Below, piece after piece: positions 45,145 through 55,847 of a stretch of 64,000 nucleotides of DNA; position 1 is the stretch's first letter; each line of letters starts with the position of its first letter. The stretch lies in the NCBI GenBank assembly GCA_024663395.1, contig JANFAH010000046.1, positions 248,001 through 312,000 on the forward strand. The letters run 5' to 3'. A model generated the notes under the pieces. The model saw only the letters and a program-made list of their open reading frames with translations. It made no database searches and was not told where the DNA came from. The translations under genes and the position numbers were made by a program. This DNA comes from Pisolithus tinctorius (Eukaryota; Basidiomycota; Agaricomycetes; Boletales; Pisolithaceae).

Positions 45145-45276
45145 ACCAACCAAATACACAGCCCAGAAAATACAGGATTGAGCAAATACACAGCCAAGAA
45201 AATACAGGATTGAGCAAATACACAGCCAAGAAAATACAGGATTGAGCAAATACACAGCCAAGAAAAATACAGGACT
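45145..45276. repeat. 32-bp tandem repeat
   Basis: About four copies of a unit containing AAATACACAGCCAAGAAAAT then ACAGGATTGAGC. Confidence 0.85.
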
Positions 45277-45412
45277 AAGTTACAGAGCAAATGTTCCAAG
45301 TGGAACTGAGACCTCAGGCATCCTGGAGGGGCCCCTCCCCAGAAAGACACTGAGATCTCTAGAGAAAATAAGGTATTTAAAAGACTAGTACAAAGATAAT
45401 ACAGATGTCAGT

Positions 45413-45625
45413 CAGAAGCTGGCCTGCACTGGCAGGCACAGACTATAAATCCCCCAGAACCCACAAAGCTGGCCTGCATTAGCAGGCACAGACTAAGCCC
45501 CCAGGTCCCACAATGAAAAAGTCCTAAGCTGGCCTGCACTAGCAGGTACAGACTATGTAACCCCCCAGAACCCCAGCTGGCCTGCAAAAGCAGGCACAGA
45601 CTAAACCCCCAGAACCCACAGGAAG
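45413..45625. repeat. ~54-bp imperfect tandem repeat
   Basis: Four copies sharing AGCTGGCCTGCA, GCAGGCACAGACTA and CCCCCAGAACCC at 45418, 45469, 45533 and 45575, with variable spacing. Confidence 0.75.
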
Positions 45626-45988
45626 ATAGTATCAGTAACCTACACACCCATAGTGTGCTGGCCAGGCACACAGTGGGCTGCAGGACAACAACAGGATACT
45701 ACAAGACATACCTTAAACCCATGCAGCTGCAGTCTACATAGGTGAAGTCCAGCATCAAGGGAGTGGTAAGAGGAACATGGGAGAGAGAAAGATGAAGAGC
45801 AGTGTGTTGAAGTGTGTCTTTTATAAAATTTTCTGTTTGCTGCTGTTTGGTCATCAGCCACTAGTCACAGCATGTGCAGTGAAGCATGTCACATGACATC
45901 ACATGACATGCTGATGGCACACTGCACAGCACAACATTACTTTTATGTAATCACAAAAGCAGACCAGTAGTTAATCAGTAATGAAAAC
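45626..45988. other. Spacer, nothing recognised
   Basis: AT-rich toward the right, with CACATGACATCACATGACAT at about 45890. No gene seen. Confidence 0.4.
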
Positions 45989-46584
45989 ACAGCTACAATG
46001 ATGTCATGTCAAATTTGTAATGAAACCCTGCCACAACTAATTACATAAGCATACTGATATTAATACCATCAGGGGCCATTTGTGAAGCTGAATACAGCTG
46101 TGCATATGTTGACACAGCCACATCAATGACAAATTCAAACTCCGCTTTGAGGGTGGGATAGTGTTGGTAAGGGGTACACAGCCACAATGATGTCATGACA
46201 AAATTAGATTGAAATTCTGCCCCAACTGATTACATAAGCATACTGATATTAATACCATCAGGGGCCATTTGTTGAGCTGAATACAGCTGTGTACATAATA
46301 AACACAGCCACATCAATGAGAAATTCAAACTCCACCTTGATGATGGGAAAGTGATGGCATGGGCTACACAGCCACAATGATGACATGACAAAATCAGATT
46401 GAAACTCTGCTACATCTAATTAGGTAAATATTGATATTAATACCATCAGGGGCCATTTGTTGGGCTGAATACAGCTGTGTACATAATAAACACAGTCACA
46501 TCAATGAGAAATTCAAACTCTGCTTTGATGGTGGGAAAGTGATGGTATGGGGTACACAGCCACAATGATGTCATAACAAAATCA
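45989..46584. repeat. ~190-bp tandem repeat, about 3.1 copies
   Basis: Units start at CACAATGATGTCATG or a variant near 45992, 46183, 46373 and 46561. They share GATATTAATACCATCAGGGG and CATTTGTTGAGCTGAATACA. Non-coding. Confidence 0.85.
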
Positions 46585-47710
46585 TGTCAACTGACCCCAC
46601 TTCCAGGAGGCGGGTCCACCCTCCAGCCAGGTTGGCTGACCCCACTTCCAGGAGGTGGGTCCACCCTCCAGTGTTATGCTGACAACTTGTATCATGTCAT
46701 GAATCGAGTGTGATGAAGCACAAGCACATGACTGCATGAGAAGTGACACATAATTTAACTTCACTAGCAGCGGAACACTAGTCTTGGCCAACCAAAGTCG
46801 TACTGTCAAGTCCTCATGGGTACAGCAAGCAGAGCTAAGGGTGGTTGCAAAGTAGATTTTGAATGGAGGGCAGAGTACAATACATGTGGGTTTATATACA
46901 TATGTAGAGTACCTGCAGGACAAACATTCAAAAATGTTTAAACTGTCTAACCTGACCTTGTTAAGGCAAGACAGAGTCATACGGAGCTCCTGCAATGCAG
47001 GGTGCAAGTACAACCACATCTGCAGGCGCAAGGGTGAATGGGGTAGATGGAGGAATGAGGGACTAGCTGCATGTAACAACATACAGGGGCAGACAGACAA
47101 CCCGGGGTGAACAGGGTGAATGTGTCACATGACTGTGCAGATCAGAGCTGCCAGTGGATCACAGAAGGAAGGGGAACAGACGCAATGTCCAGTTATGGTA
47201 CAACATGGGGTAGACAGGGGTCTACCAGAAAGGGAAGGCATAAGGGAGAAACATACGGAACACAAGACAAAGGTCTTGTGGGTAAGAGAGAACATCCCCT
47301 GGAGGTGGGACGGCATGTGAAGAATGTCTGCAAAAGGGAACAATGTGAGCACAGCATAACATCCAGCCAGGTCAGCTGACCCCACTTTCAGGCAGTGGGT
47401 CTGCCCTCCAGCCAGGTCAGCCAACCCCACTTCCAGGCAGTGGGTCCACCCTCCAAACAGGTCGGCTGACCCCACTTCCAGGAGGTGGGTCCACCCTCCA
47501 GCCAGGTCAGCCAACCCCACTTCCAGGCAGTGGGTCTGCCCTCCAGCCAGGTCAGCCAACCCCACTTCCAGGCAGTGGGTCCACCCTCCAGCCAGGTCAG
47601 CCAACCCCACTTCCAGGAGGTGGGTCTGCCCTCCAGCCAGGTTGGCCAACCCCACTTTCAGGCAGTGGGTCCACCCTCTGAACAGGTCAGCCAACCCCAC
47701 CTTCACAGTC
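46585..47710 (-). repeat. 45-bp minisatellite, array 2 (split by a solo LTR)
   Basis: About two copies at 46585-46671 and seven to eight at 47362-47710, unit CCAGCCAGGTCAGCCAACCC then CACTTCCAGGCAGTGGGTCC. Reverse complement of array 1 at 18251-18545. Long open frames through it only reflect a period divisible by three. Confidence 0.88.
46672..47361 (-). repeat. Solo LTR of the D family
   Basis: 690 bp, TGTTATGCTG...GCATAACA, homologous to 1659-2329. Perfect TSD TCCAG at 46667-46671 and 47362-47366, both inside the minisatellite unit. Confidence 0.9.
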
Positions 47711-48491
47711 TGGCCTACCCACCCCTAGGGACCACTGGCTGATGTCAGTTAGTCCCAGTTTCAGGACAAAATGTACATGTCGGATGACCCACTTTTAGGC
47801 TTACAAGTGACTGAATCATGTGCCATTTGATGAAGTCACTTGACCCGGGCATAACACAGCACTTTACTCAACAAAGAAAATCTTCCAGACAACTGGATTT
47901 GGAAGTCAGGGGTTTTAGTGGGTATTACACCTTGGCATCCCCCAGGGCATGGTAGGTAACTACCAATGACATGGAGAGTCCCACACTACCTTAACCAGTG
48001 TGCATAAAGAATTTCCCCTGGGTGATATTATGGGCTTTCTATGGTTATATGATTATGTTTTCTACCTCTATGACCTTTGGGTGCAAACCCCAACTCCCTA
48101 CATGCTACTAGGGGGCTGACTTAGTCAGTTGCCTTCCTAGCATACACATCCACAAAAAAAAAAAAAAAACATACTCTGGCACTATGAGTTGCTAGGATAC
48201 TTGACACTGCTTGGGACTAATATGGAATTGTGCAAATACTATGGACAGCTCTGAGTTACTAACACATTTTGGTGTTTTGCTGATGCATGGATTCATTATC
48301 TCTACCATCATCATACAACCATCCTCCCTCATCCCACCACCCACTCCCCTCCCTACAGCATGCATTTGTTCCACAACTCTTTAAGATCACGCACAATCTT
48401 TTAGTAAACATCATGCCAATGCTACAACCCACCTGTCCCTACAGGTATCATCAGCGCAAAGAACCACCTTCGTCCTCTCATCCTCATCTGC
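47711..48491. other. Boundary spacer between repeats and host genes
   Basis: The first ~105 bp match the reverse complement of 18185-18290. A 17-bp A tract lies near 48154-48170. No gene recognised; CpG frequency rises after about 48450. Confidence 0.5.
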
Positions 48492-49674
48492 CTAATCGAC
48501 CATCATGCGCTCGGCTTGAAGTCCTTCGCCGTAAGCCATACTTTCAAAGATGACTTGTCTCCAGGTATTGATCCGAATTCCCGTGCTTCCTCTTCTAAGA
48601 CCTGCGCCAAAATGGTGAGATGAACCAATGAACTTGAGTGTAGATGCGTACAAGTTCGAGACCCTCGACAAGCTTCAAAGGACCATTGTGATCCTTGAGA
48701 TGTTCAACCACAGACGTGATGAGGTCGTCATCTTCGAGTTCACCCAGATGCTCAACCATCCGATGCTTGATGATTGGCCCAAAATTCCTGTCAATATCAT
48801 CTGAACAAAAGCAACGTAAGCATTGTGAAAAAGTGATATAACACAAGACACGTACATCTGACCCTTGAACAACATCTCCGTATCGTGTGGAGCGGACTGC
48901 TTAATCGTCTCCAAGTGTTCCTTGGCCTTTTCGCCTCCCACAACACTTAAGTTTGACCAACGGCACCTTCTGCTTCTTAATATCTCCTTCCTCCTCTTTT
49001 TTTCCCGCCCAAACACAGCCGCCACCCCCCTGATGACTTCCCTCTGAGCATGCGGTTCCAGTTTGTTGACAGGTGCAGGACCGAGCAGCGAAACGTTGAG
49101 TTTGACAAGTGCACCATCGTCGAGAAACACCCCCGCTTTGCATAGTTTCTTTGCGAGTGCTTGTATATCTTCCATTTGACGGATGAGTAACTTTTCGGAT
49201 TCGATATGGAGGTTCTCCGCTTCATGCTCTTCGTATGCATGGGACTCGCCGTCTGCAGCTTCCTCTGCGACTAGACCAGGTTTGTCACCATCGTGTCCTG
49301 GGATACACACATATAAAACATGCACATGATTGCCGATTCTGGGTCTTCGTAGTCGACGGATCCGAAGCCCTGGTGCTTGTTGGCTGGAGTGATGAGACGT
49401 TTGAACCACTGCACTGGATACCACCTGATATCGTCCCGATGAACAGGGTATTTGTTTCTGCGTTCCCTGACTGTAGGACGGCAGTAGCTGAAGGCTGACG
49501 GAAGTGACAAAGCAGATTTTCAAACTCATCGGAGGTAGACGCATTCCTAATGAACTCGTTATCACTCACTTCAAGCGGGAACTGGAAACGGTGGACCAGT
49601 GGAGGTGGAACAAGGATAAACTTGGAACGAGCGTGAGTGGGATCAGGTGGCGAGAGGAGCTCGTTGCGAAGCAC
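48492..49674 (-). pseudogene. RBM25-like RNA-binding protein (RRM fragment and PWI domain), probably degraded
   Basis: The minus C-terminal exons give a PWI domain: DIDRNFGPIIKHRMVEHLGE, LEDDDLITSVVEHLKDHN and KLVEGLE. After an intron comes VLEEEARE, and INTWRQVIFESMAYGEG to a TAG at 48492. PWI domains of this kind occur in RBM25/Snu71, U1 snRNP-associated splicing factors. Upstream, TLFIGTISGGI is an RRM start and FKRLITPANKHQGFGSVDYE its middle, but they are joined out of frame with some 14 expected residues missing. The later RRM strands are replaced by an intron-like stretch. A one-base loss also shifts frame between EF and INTWRQ. A charged helical region (HEAENLHIESEKLLIRQMED) lies between. 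The N-terminus is unresolved. Confidence 0.6.
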
Positions 49675-50369
49675 GAATCTCTACAGACACAACAAGCGAT
49701 CACTAGTCTCGTCGAACAAAGCAAATTACAAAGTCTGTTCAACAAATGGCAGTTTAGAGTGTATCGTCAACAACTCTATTGCAGGAGGCACTTCACCTCC
49801 GAGGAGATGAGGTGACTGGGCAGATCTTGGCATAAATGATTATATCAGCTGCCGTTGCTCAGAAGGAACACCTCCTGAAGACTCCACGCAGAAGTCGTGT
49901 CTGGCGTTCTTGCAGCCCTGCAAAATCATCACATGTCTGACTAGCACGGATCGGATGCAGGAGAGCTTCAATGATGGGGCGACTGGAGGTGGATAGGAGA
50001 TTCCATGATGGACGGTAGGCGCATGCGTTCCCCATAAGTTACTGGTTCCGTAATGGGCTGAAGAGAACAGGACGCGGACGTTGAAGTGTTCCGGTTTGAG
50101 GAGGTTCGGCGAAGTTGGGATCGATGGATGGTTGACTGTCTGGTGTCTGAGAACTTAGGATTGGCAGGCGTTTGTCTTATCTTATCTCACTTATTCGAGG
50201 TCACGTGAGGCTTGAGTGTACTCTCGAGTTCACGACGGTACCTACTGCGCTGACGGTCAGCATCATTTATTTCGGTCAAGTCAATCTTCGTCGCTCTGCA
50301 GCATATTCTTGTGGCAGGGCAACTCCCCTTCTCTCCCGTGAAGTCACTGGCAGTCTACACCAGCAATTA
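49675..50369. other. Divergent upstream region
   Basis: Lies between the minus RBM25-like gene and the plus FG-GAP gene. May contain more 5' exon of the former. No confident coding segment and no recognisable promoter element. Confidence 0.4.
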
Positions 50370-53071
50370 ATGGCCCTTCCGCGCTGTGGAGGCAGCTCCG
50401 CTCAGTTGTTATGTCGCGCACTTCTCGGCGTATTCCTTTTGGCGACACCTGTCTCGTCGATATGGCCATTCTCACCCAAACGATTCTCGAAGAGTTCGCT
50501 TATACAAGCAGGGCCATTAGGACTGGATGACGCCGGACGTATAATTGCTTTCGGCGACTTTAATGGGGATCAATTGTAAGTGCGACTGAGTGTTGTCGTT
50601 TATCTGACATCTCACAACAGGTCGTGCCAAGCCTGGACGTGTTGTCTCTTGACTCAAGCCAGCAGGAACTATCTGTTTACCTCTGGAATCACGGTATGTA
50701 CAGTTTTCTCCGAGGCCCTGGGAGTGAACTTCATGGATCTCTGCAGACAACTTTCTATTTCAGAAAGCTTCCTCCATCCAACATCCATCCCCTATTTCTA
50801 ACGTTGTTCCCGGCGACTTCACGCACGACGGGAAGCTAGATATTCTGGTCATGAGTGAAGACACGTGGCGGGATACACTAAGCATGGCCCTTTACCAGGG
50901 TAATCATGACGGAACCTTTGGTGCGCCCCCCTGAAATTCGAATCCGTTGTAGAATATAATGTGATTTCTGCTCGCTAGCTTCTCAGCCTATATCAGTGCC
51001 ACCATCCACTCTTTCACAACCTATTCCTGTTGACATAAATGGAGACATGAAGATCGACCTGTTAGGGATACCGACTGACAGACGAGGGTCCTCTAATCCC
51101 ATGCGAGTCTGGAAAAACAGTTGGAATGCATCGAACAGCGAGGCGCCTTTGTTTGAATTGTGGGTGGCGCATCTGTAGTGCGGGGGTTGTACACTGACGT
51201 CACTGTAGGAGCGATCCACTGTTCAACGGATCTCAGTGTAATCTTGTGCCCCCGCATAGCAATGCAGCGATAGACCTGAACGGGGATTGTCTTGCAGGTA
51301 AGAGAACTCCTTGCAATCAACGGTCCGTCTACTGAGCGCGCCAGACGTTTTTCTGGTATGCGACGAGGGCTCTGGACAACGGTCGTTCCAAATATGGGTG
51401 AACAACAAGGACGCGGGGTTTACGTTGGCGCAGCACGAGACGCTCCCTTCCGGAGTCCAAGCTATCTCATTCGCTGACATCGGCAAGTGCATAGAGGCCG
51501 GTATCCCGTTGCAGTCCACTCATTATCGACTTCTTTTTAGACCGGGATGGTTCGATCGACATGGTTTTCACAACGTGCTCTCACGTATCTTCAAGCGGGA
51601 TCGGTTCTGGCTGTTTGCTCAATATAGCCTACAACAAGCAGTTACCTGTCTGCCCCTCCACGACCTCGCCTAGTGTCAATAAACAAGGCCAGCCAATATG
51701 TAGACTGCCTGTGGATCTTTGTAACGCAGACCCCAATTTCCGTTTTGACCTTAGCACCAGTCAGGATAACAATGTGAGATCTCTTCACTTAGTTTATATG
51801 GCATGTCGCTGATTGGTTGCTGCCACGTTCCTAGGCGCTCACACGGATCCCAATACACTCGCTTTTGGAATCCACATCACAATCCATCGATGTCCTTGAT
51901 ACCACATTTTCCCCTTCTATTCCGCTACCTATCCGGCTGGGAGATATCAATTTGGACGGCTTTCCCGATCTCATGCTCATTGTTGCCGATGGTGGCACGC
52001 GCACGCCGAAGCTATTAGTATCGGAGCCATGTGCTAAGGGTCTCGCCGGCTGTGACCAGAATGGGCGTGGCAGGCGTGGATTCAGGTTGGTCCACAAGGA
52101 CACTGAGAGCTTGGAGGCCATCAAAGATGCCAGGGGTGTAGCATTCTTGGATCTAGACGAAGATGTGAGTCGAACTGTGATCTTTAAAAGTTTCTGTGTC
52201 AGTGATGCGGTGTCAGGGAACGCTAGATATTCTAGTGCAAAGGACGGGAGCACAAGGCGAGGGAACTGTATCGCTCATACAAAACAACTTCTATTACGAT
52301 GCTTTCTTCCTCAAGGCGATCGGTAGGTCACTTTGGTGTTTGGTGTGCCTCCTTGGCTAATCATCATAGTGCTGAATGGTGCATGTGACGGCGGATGGTG
52401 TTCGTTGCCTAATGGTTCTACATATCTGGTGAGCGTAATATCGCTGTTTTTGTGGGACTCGCTTACTGATTCGCGATGAAGCCTTTCGGCGTAAGTTACT
52501 CTGGCGCTTCGTATAAATACACTGTCCTTGGCACAGACGGTCGACGGTCTGCTGCTCAAGGTGAATTATCCGCACGTCTACGTCTCCTGTGCTGACGATA
52601 TTGAATAGTGGGCCAATTGCCCCAGACGTCTTATCACGCCCTTCAGGTGCCGTATGCGTTCCTAGGTCTCGGCCGCACGAACAATTATATCGAGAACCTA
52701 TTTGTTGGGTCGACGAAGCACACGCAGGACCACTACACCAACATGGAGGGCGTCATTCCGAACTCGCGTCTCGTGATTCACCCACCCCCAGGCAAAGATT
52801 CTGGATCGTGGAAACGCGAGTTGTATCTAAGACCGGGCGAGTGGATACCCTGGGTGACGCTGACAGTCATCATTACAACTGCGATACTGGCAATCATCGT
52901 GTTCGTGTTACATCTGAATGAAAAGGTGTGTCATGGCCTTCTTTAGTTGGACATTGACGAGTATTTTGCTGACCTGTGCCCTCATTTCCGGTTTTTCTAT
53001 CGCCTTCGTAGAGAGAGGATGAACTGGAGAGAAGGAAGGCGTCACACCATATTAACTTTGATGCTCTATAA
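50370..53071 (+). CDS. ITFG1/TIP-like FG-GAP repeat membrane protein
   Basis: Spliced plus gene starting MALPRCGGSSAQ with a hydrophobic signal segment (LLGVFLLATPVSSIWPF). FG-GAP-type calcium-loop motifs follow: FGDFNGDQFLDVLSLD, GDFTHDGKLDILVM, DINGDMKIDLLG, DLNGDCLADVFLV and GDINLDGFPDLMLIV. Near the end GVIPNSRLVIHPPP precedes a transmembrane helix (WVTLTVIITTAILAIIVFVL) and a short basic tail ending INFDAL at stop 53069-53071. This matches the T-cell immunomodulatory protein family: lumenal beta-propeller, one C-terminal membrane anchor. First exons: 50370-50575, 50632-50693, 50747-50920, from 50979. At least nine exons. The role in fungi is unknown; a secretory-pathway or cell-surface location is inferred. 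Confidence 0.85.
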
Positions 53072-53131
53072 GACGAGTTCCATGTAGTTTGGTAGTCGGT
53101 CAAGTATACTGCGAATTCCGAACGGTGATCA

Positions 53132-55048
53132 ATGGATTCTTACCGGGGAGGCCGGTACGTAATTTGAACCACGTCCTAACATAATAGTCTTTCTTCTGCC
53201 TCCATTGACTCTAAAGGGCCCTCGTCTCTCCCTGAGATATAAGCCCACTAAACTGAAATGATCACAGCGAATTTACTGAAGCTGATGAAAGCACGACCAT
53301 GCATATGCCCACTGTTATTCCGTACTCCACCCATTGCCTCAAAGCAACGAACGAACCCTTCACTAGTTTTGGTCGTCGAACCCGAGATTATGTTAGCAAT
53401 CCTGAAACATTTTGACCCGCTGCATCAGGTTCCGACGCCGCATTTCCATGGCGTGACTACGTACAATAAGGTGCCTGTGGGCAAGGGCAAAGGCATGGAT
53501 TGTCGCCGGTCGCGACCACATTCTACGGGCCACAGGACAATCACGTATGCCACTTAGCCCGGTATGGTGGCCGACTGGCAGCCCTCCCCCTGATCCATAC
53601 GTGGATATGTACACTGTCTCTTGCTGACTCGTTCTCTACCCACTTTTATCGAGTCTCCCTCCGTCCCTACTCTCGTCTCCCCCGCGTTAGGAACGTCAAC
53701 CCTCGTACAGCTGTACCATCGCATTTGAATACAATCCAACGAGTACAACGTCCGTGAAGGACCAGGGCGACTCTTCGTCGTTATCTGCGATGAGGGTTCA
53801 CGCACGCTCCATGTATTCCTTTCCGGATGCACAGGATGCTGATTCCCGATTCGGTATGCACATTCAGGATCAAGCATTTCTAGTCGTCGGCACGGTGTCT
53901 TCAGACATGCAAGTCAACTACGGTTCTGCGAACCCCCGAGTGCCCGCTCCTGATATTATCGAGACAGAAGATTCCCTGTTTTCTTTTGATTCTTCAAACG
54001 AGCGATCACGGACTTACTTTGGGGCTTCGGTACCCGCCCATGAAGCTCAGAGCTGGACCCACAATTTTAGCAAACCTCCTACCCATGATGTTATCAAAGA
54101 AACCATTCTTCAGAGTTGCTTCAGAGAGACGTGAGAAGGGCACCATACCTTCCCACGGCGCCGACTTGGACAATGAGGCTGCCGAATATGTGCCCCCATT
54201 AACTGGATATGCTCATGTGGACAACGCTTGATGCATGTGCCACAGCATGAAGACGATGAGGAGTTCAATACACGATATCGCATGGCCCCTAACTTCCGTG
54301 TATCTTGTTCATGTCATCCTGGATGTTCTACGTGATTTGCACGAAACTTGCTGGCTGATCTTGCCGAAACGCATCCCTATTCCCGGTGGACTACATCGGT
54401 TCCAGCCGCATCATACAACGCCAAGATAGTTGGGCGGCTATCGTCCCCAGCAAGGCGGCTGCTTGGAATATCATCCGTGGACGTGGTATTGACAAGTTAT
54501 TCTGGCCCCTCTTCAGCCATCCAGTTACCGGTCTCCCCGTGGCAGTCCCGTCGGAAAGCATAACCTTTGGTACAGCAATGTGTATCACCCGATTGATGGT
54601 CACTGCCATGTTCTGAGCGAACCTGTTTCACGTGCTACCCCAATCGCGTACTGGTCGTGCCACCGATCTTTCGATGGAGTACTTGGGTATGTATCTGCTG
54701 CGTTACATCGATAACGCGATGACACCCCAGGAAAGCTGGGACGGGGTTTCGGATGACGAGAAGAACAGGATTTACCGCGACCTCGCGTTGCATTTACTAA
54801 CGGCGTCTGATCTGTGCAGACAATTCCCGATCGTGAAGTTCTCCCACATCAAGTTGGATGGGAATTTCATTGGCCGTGCCGATATTTTCTTTGCAAAATT
54901 AAGTTCGACGGAGGCTGCAATAAGACCGCAACGCAATATCAGGGCAGGGGTGGTTGACAATAATCTTGACATGCAAAACATCAATTGGGACGATATCGGA
55001 GACCTGGTTGACGGCGACACCCTCTCGTCCGCATTTCCAAGGCTGTAG
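53132..55048 (+). CDS. Unrecognised split gene
   Basis: A first exon MDSYRGG (53132-53153) with donor GTACGT can splice at 53269 to EFTEADESTTMHMPTVIPYS, giving a continuous frame to about 53410. Later coding-like blocks are DQGDSSSLSAMRVHARSMYS (53754-54134), DYIGSSRIIQRQDSWAAIVP with RGRGIDKLFWPLFSHPVTGL (54386-54616), and a 138-residue frame with MEYLGMYLLRYIDNAM and KFSHIKLDGNFIGRADIFFA ending at 55046-55048. Linking them requires several introns, or the gene is partly decayed (a TGA at 53412-53414). I do not recognise a domain. No signal peptide or membrane segment is evident. Confidence 0.4.
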
Positions 55049-55847
55049 TGCAAGGTATTTCACTGGGTAGGGAAACCGCAGTAACCTCTCAACTGCCTGC
55101 CACACAGGAAGGGTCCTCCCTGTTTTGGTGATCCCCCAAGTTATTCGTATAATTGAAATCAGTTCCTACGTTTCACCGTGTTTTACGCACCTCCTTTAAT
55201 GCGCATGGGATTATAAGTTTTTTAAAGCTTTGAACTCGCTGCGCGTCACGTGACGTTCCTAGGGCTTGAATATGAATAGGTTGGTTAGAATCCCACGGCC
55301 CACTTCCAACTGACGGTATGGAATGCGATCTCACGACTACGCCTCTGTACATGGTCTTTCTAGGCAGGCAGCTCTGAAAAACCATACACTCAATAGCCGT
55401 TGAAATGAACCCTACGAAACCTTTTTTACACGGCGGCGTCTTATTTGGTATTACTCTATAGAACGAGCTCATGCAGGTTGGTAGTATGGCAAGCGTACTG
55501 CGGAGTGACTGACGAACTCTTGGTCTCTTACTGGGAAAGAGTGCCTTAGCTCAACGTTATGGCGGCATTACGTATTTTGAATTGCTTCGGAGCACCACAG
55601 TTTTTCTTTGTCGCCGTTGTCCCCTCACACGACTCTGAAGTGCGCTCGTCTCTTCCTGAGATGGAAGCTCGCTAAACAGAAGCTATGAATCTACTGTTGC
55701 ATTCTCACTGGTAACTAATTTCCTGGCAATGTCCCCTAACACTATCGTACAGCTTGTACATGCCGTAGAGCAACTGGACAACGAAAGCAAAATATCTATG
55801 CGTGGTCAACTTGAGCAAATGGCTCATCCCCATTTGTATGTTGCGTA
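55049..55847. other. Spacer with a diverged copy of the FG-GAP gene 3' end
   Basis: About 55456-55700 resembles 53064-53280: CTCTATA then ACGAG near 55453 and 53064, GGTTGGTAG against GTTTGGTAG, and CTCGTCTCTTCCTGAGAT against CTCGTCTCTCCCTGAGAT. Otherwise nothing seen. Confidence 0.5.

Noticed and set aside
47125..47706. 193-residue minus ORF with 15-residue repeats
   Set aside because: Open only because the minisatellite period is 45 bp; half of it lies in the LTR.
48154..48170. Poly(A) run as the tail of a LINE or retrogene
   Set aside because: No upstream retrogene or LINE coding sequence and no flanking duplication seen.
48287..48553. 88-residue plus ORF before the RBM25-like gene
   Set aside because: Overlaps the 3' end of the minus PWI exon and has low-complexity His/Pro/Ser composition.
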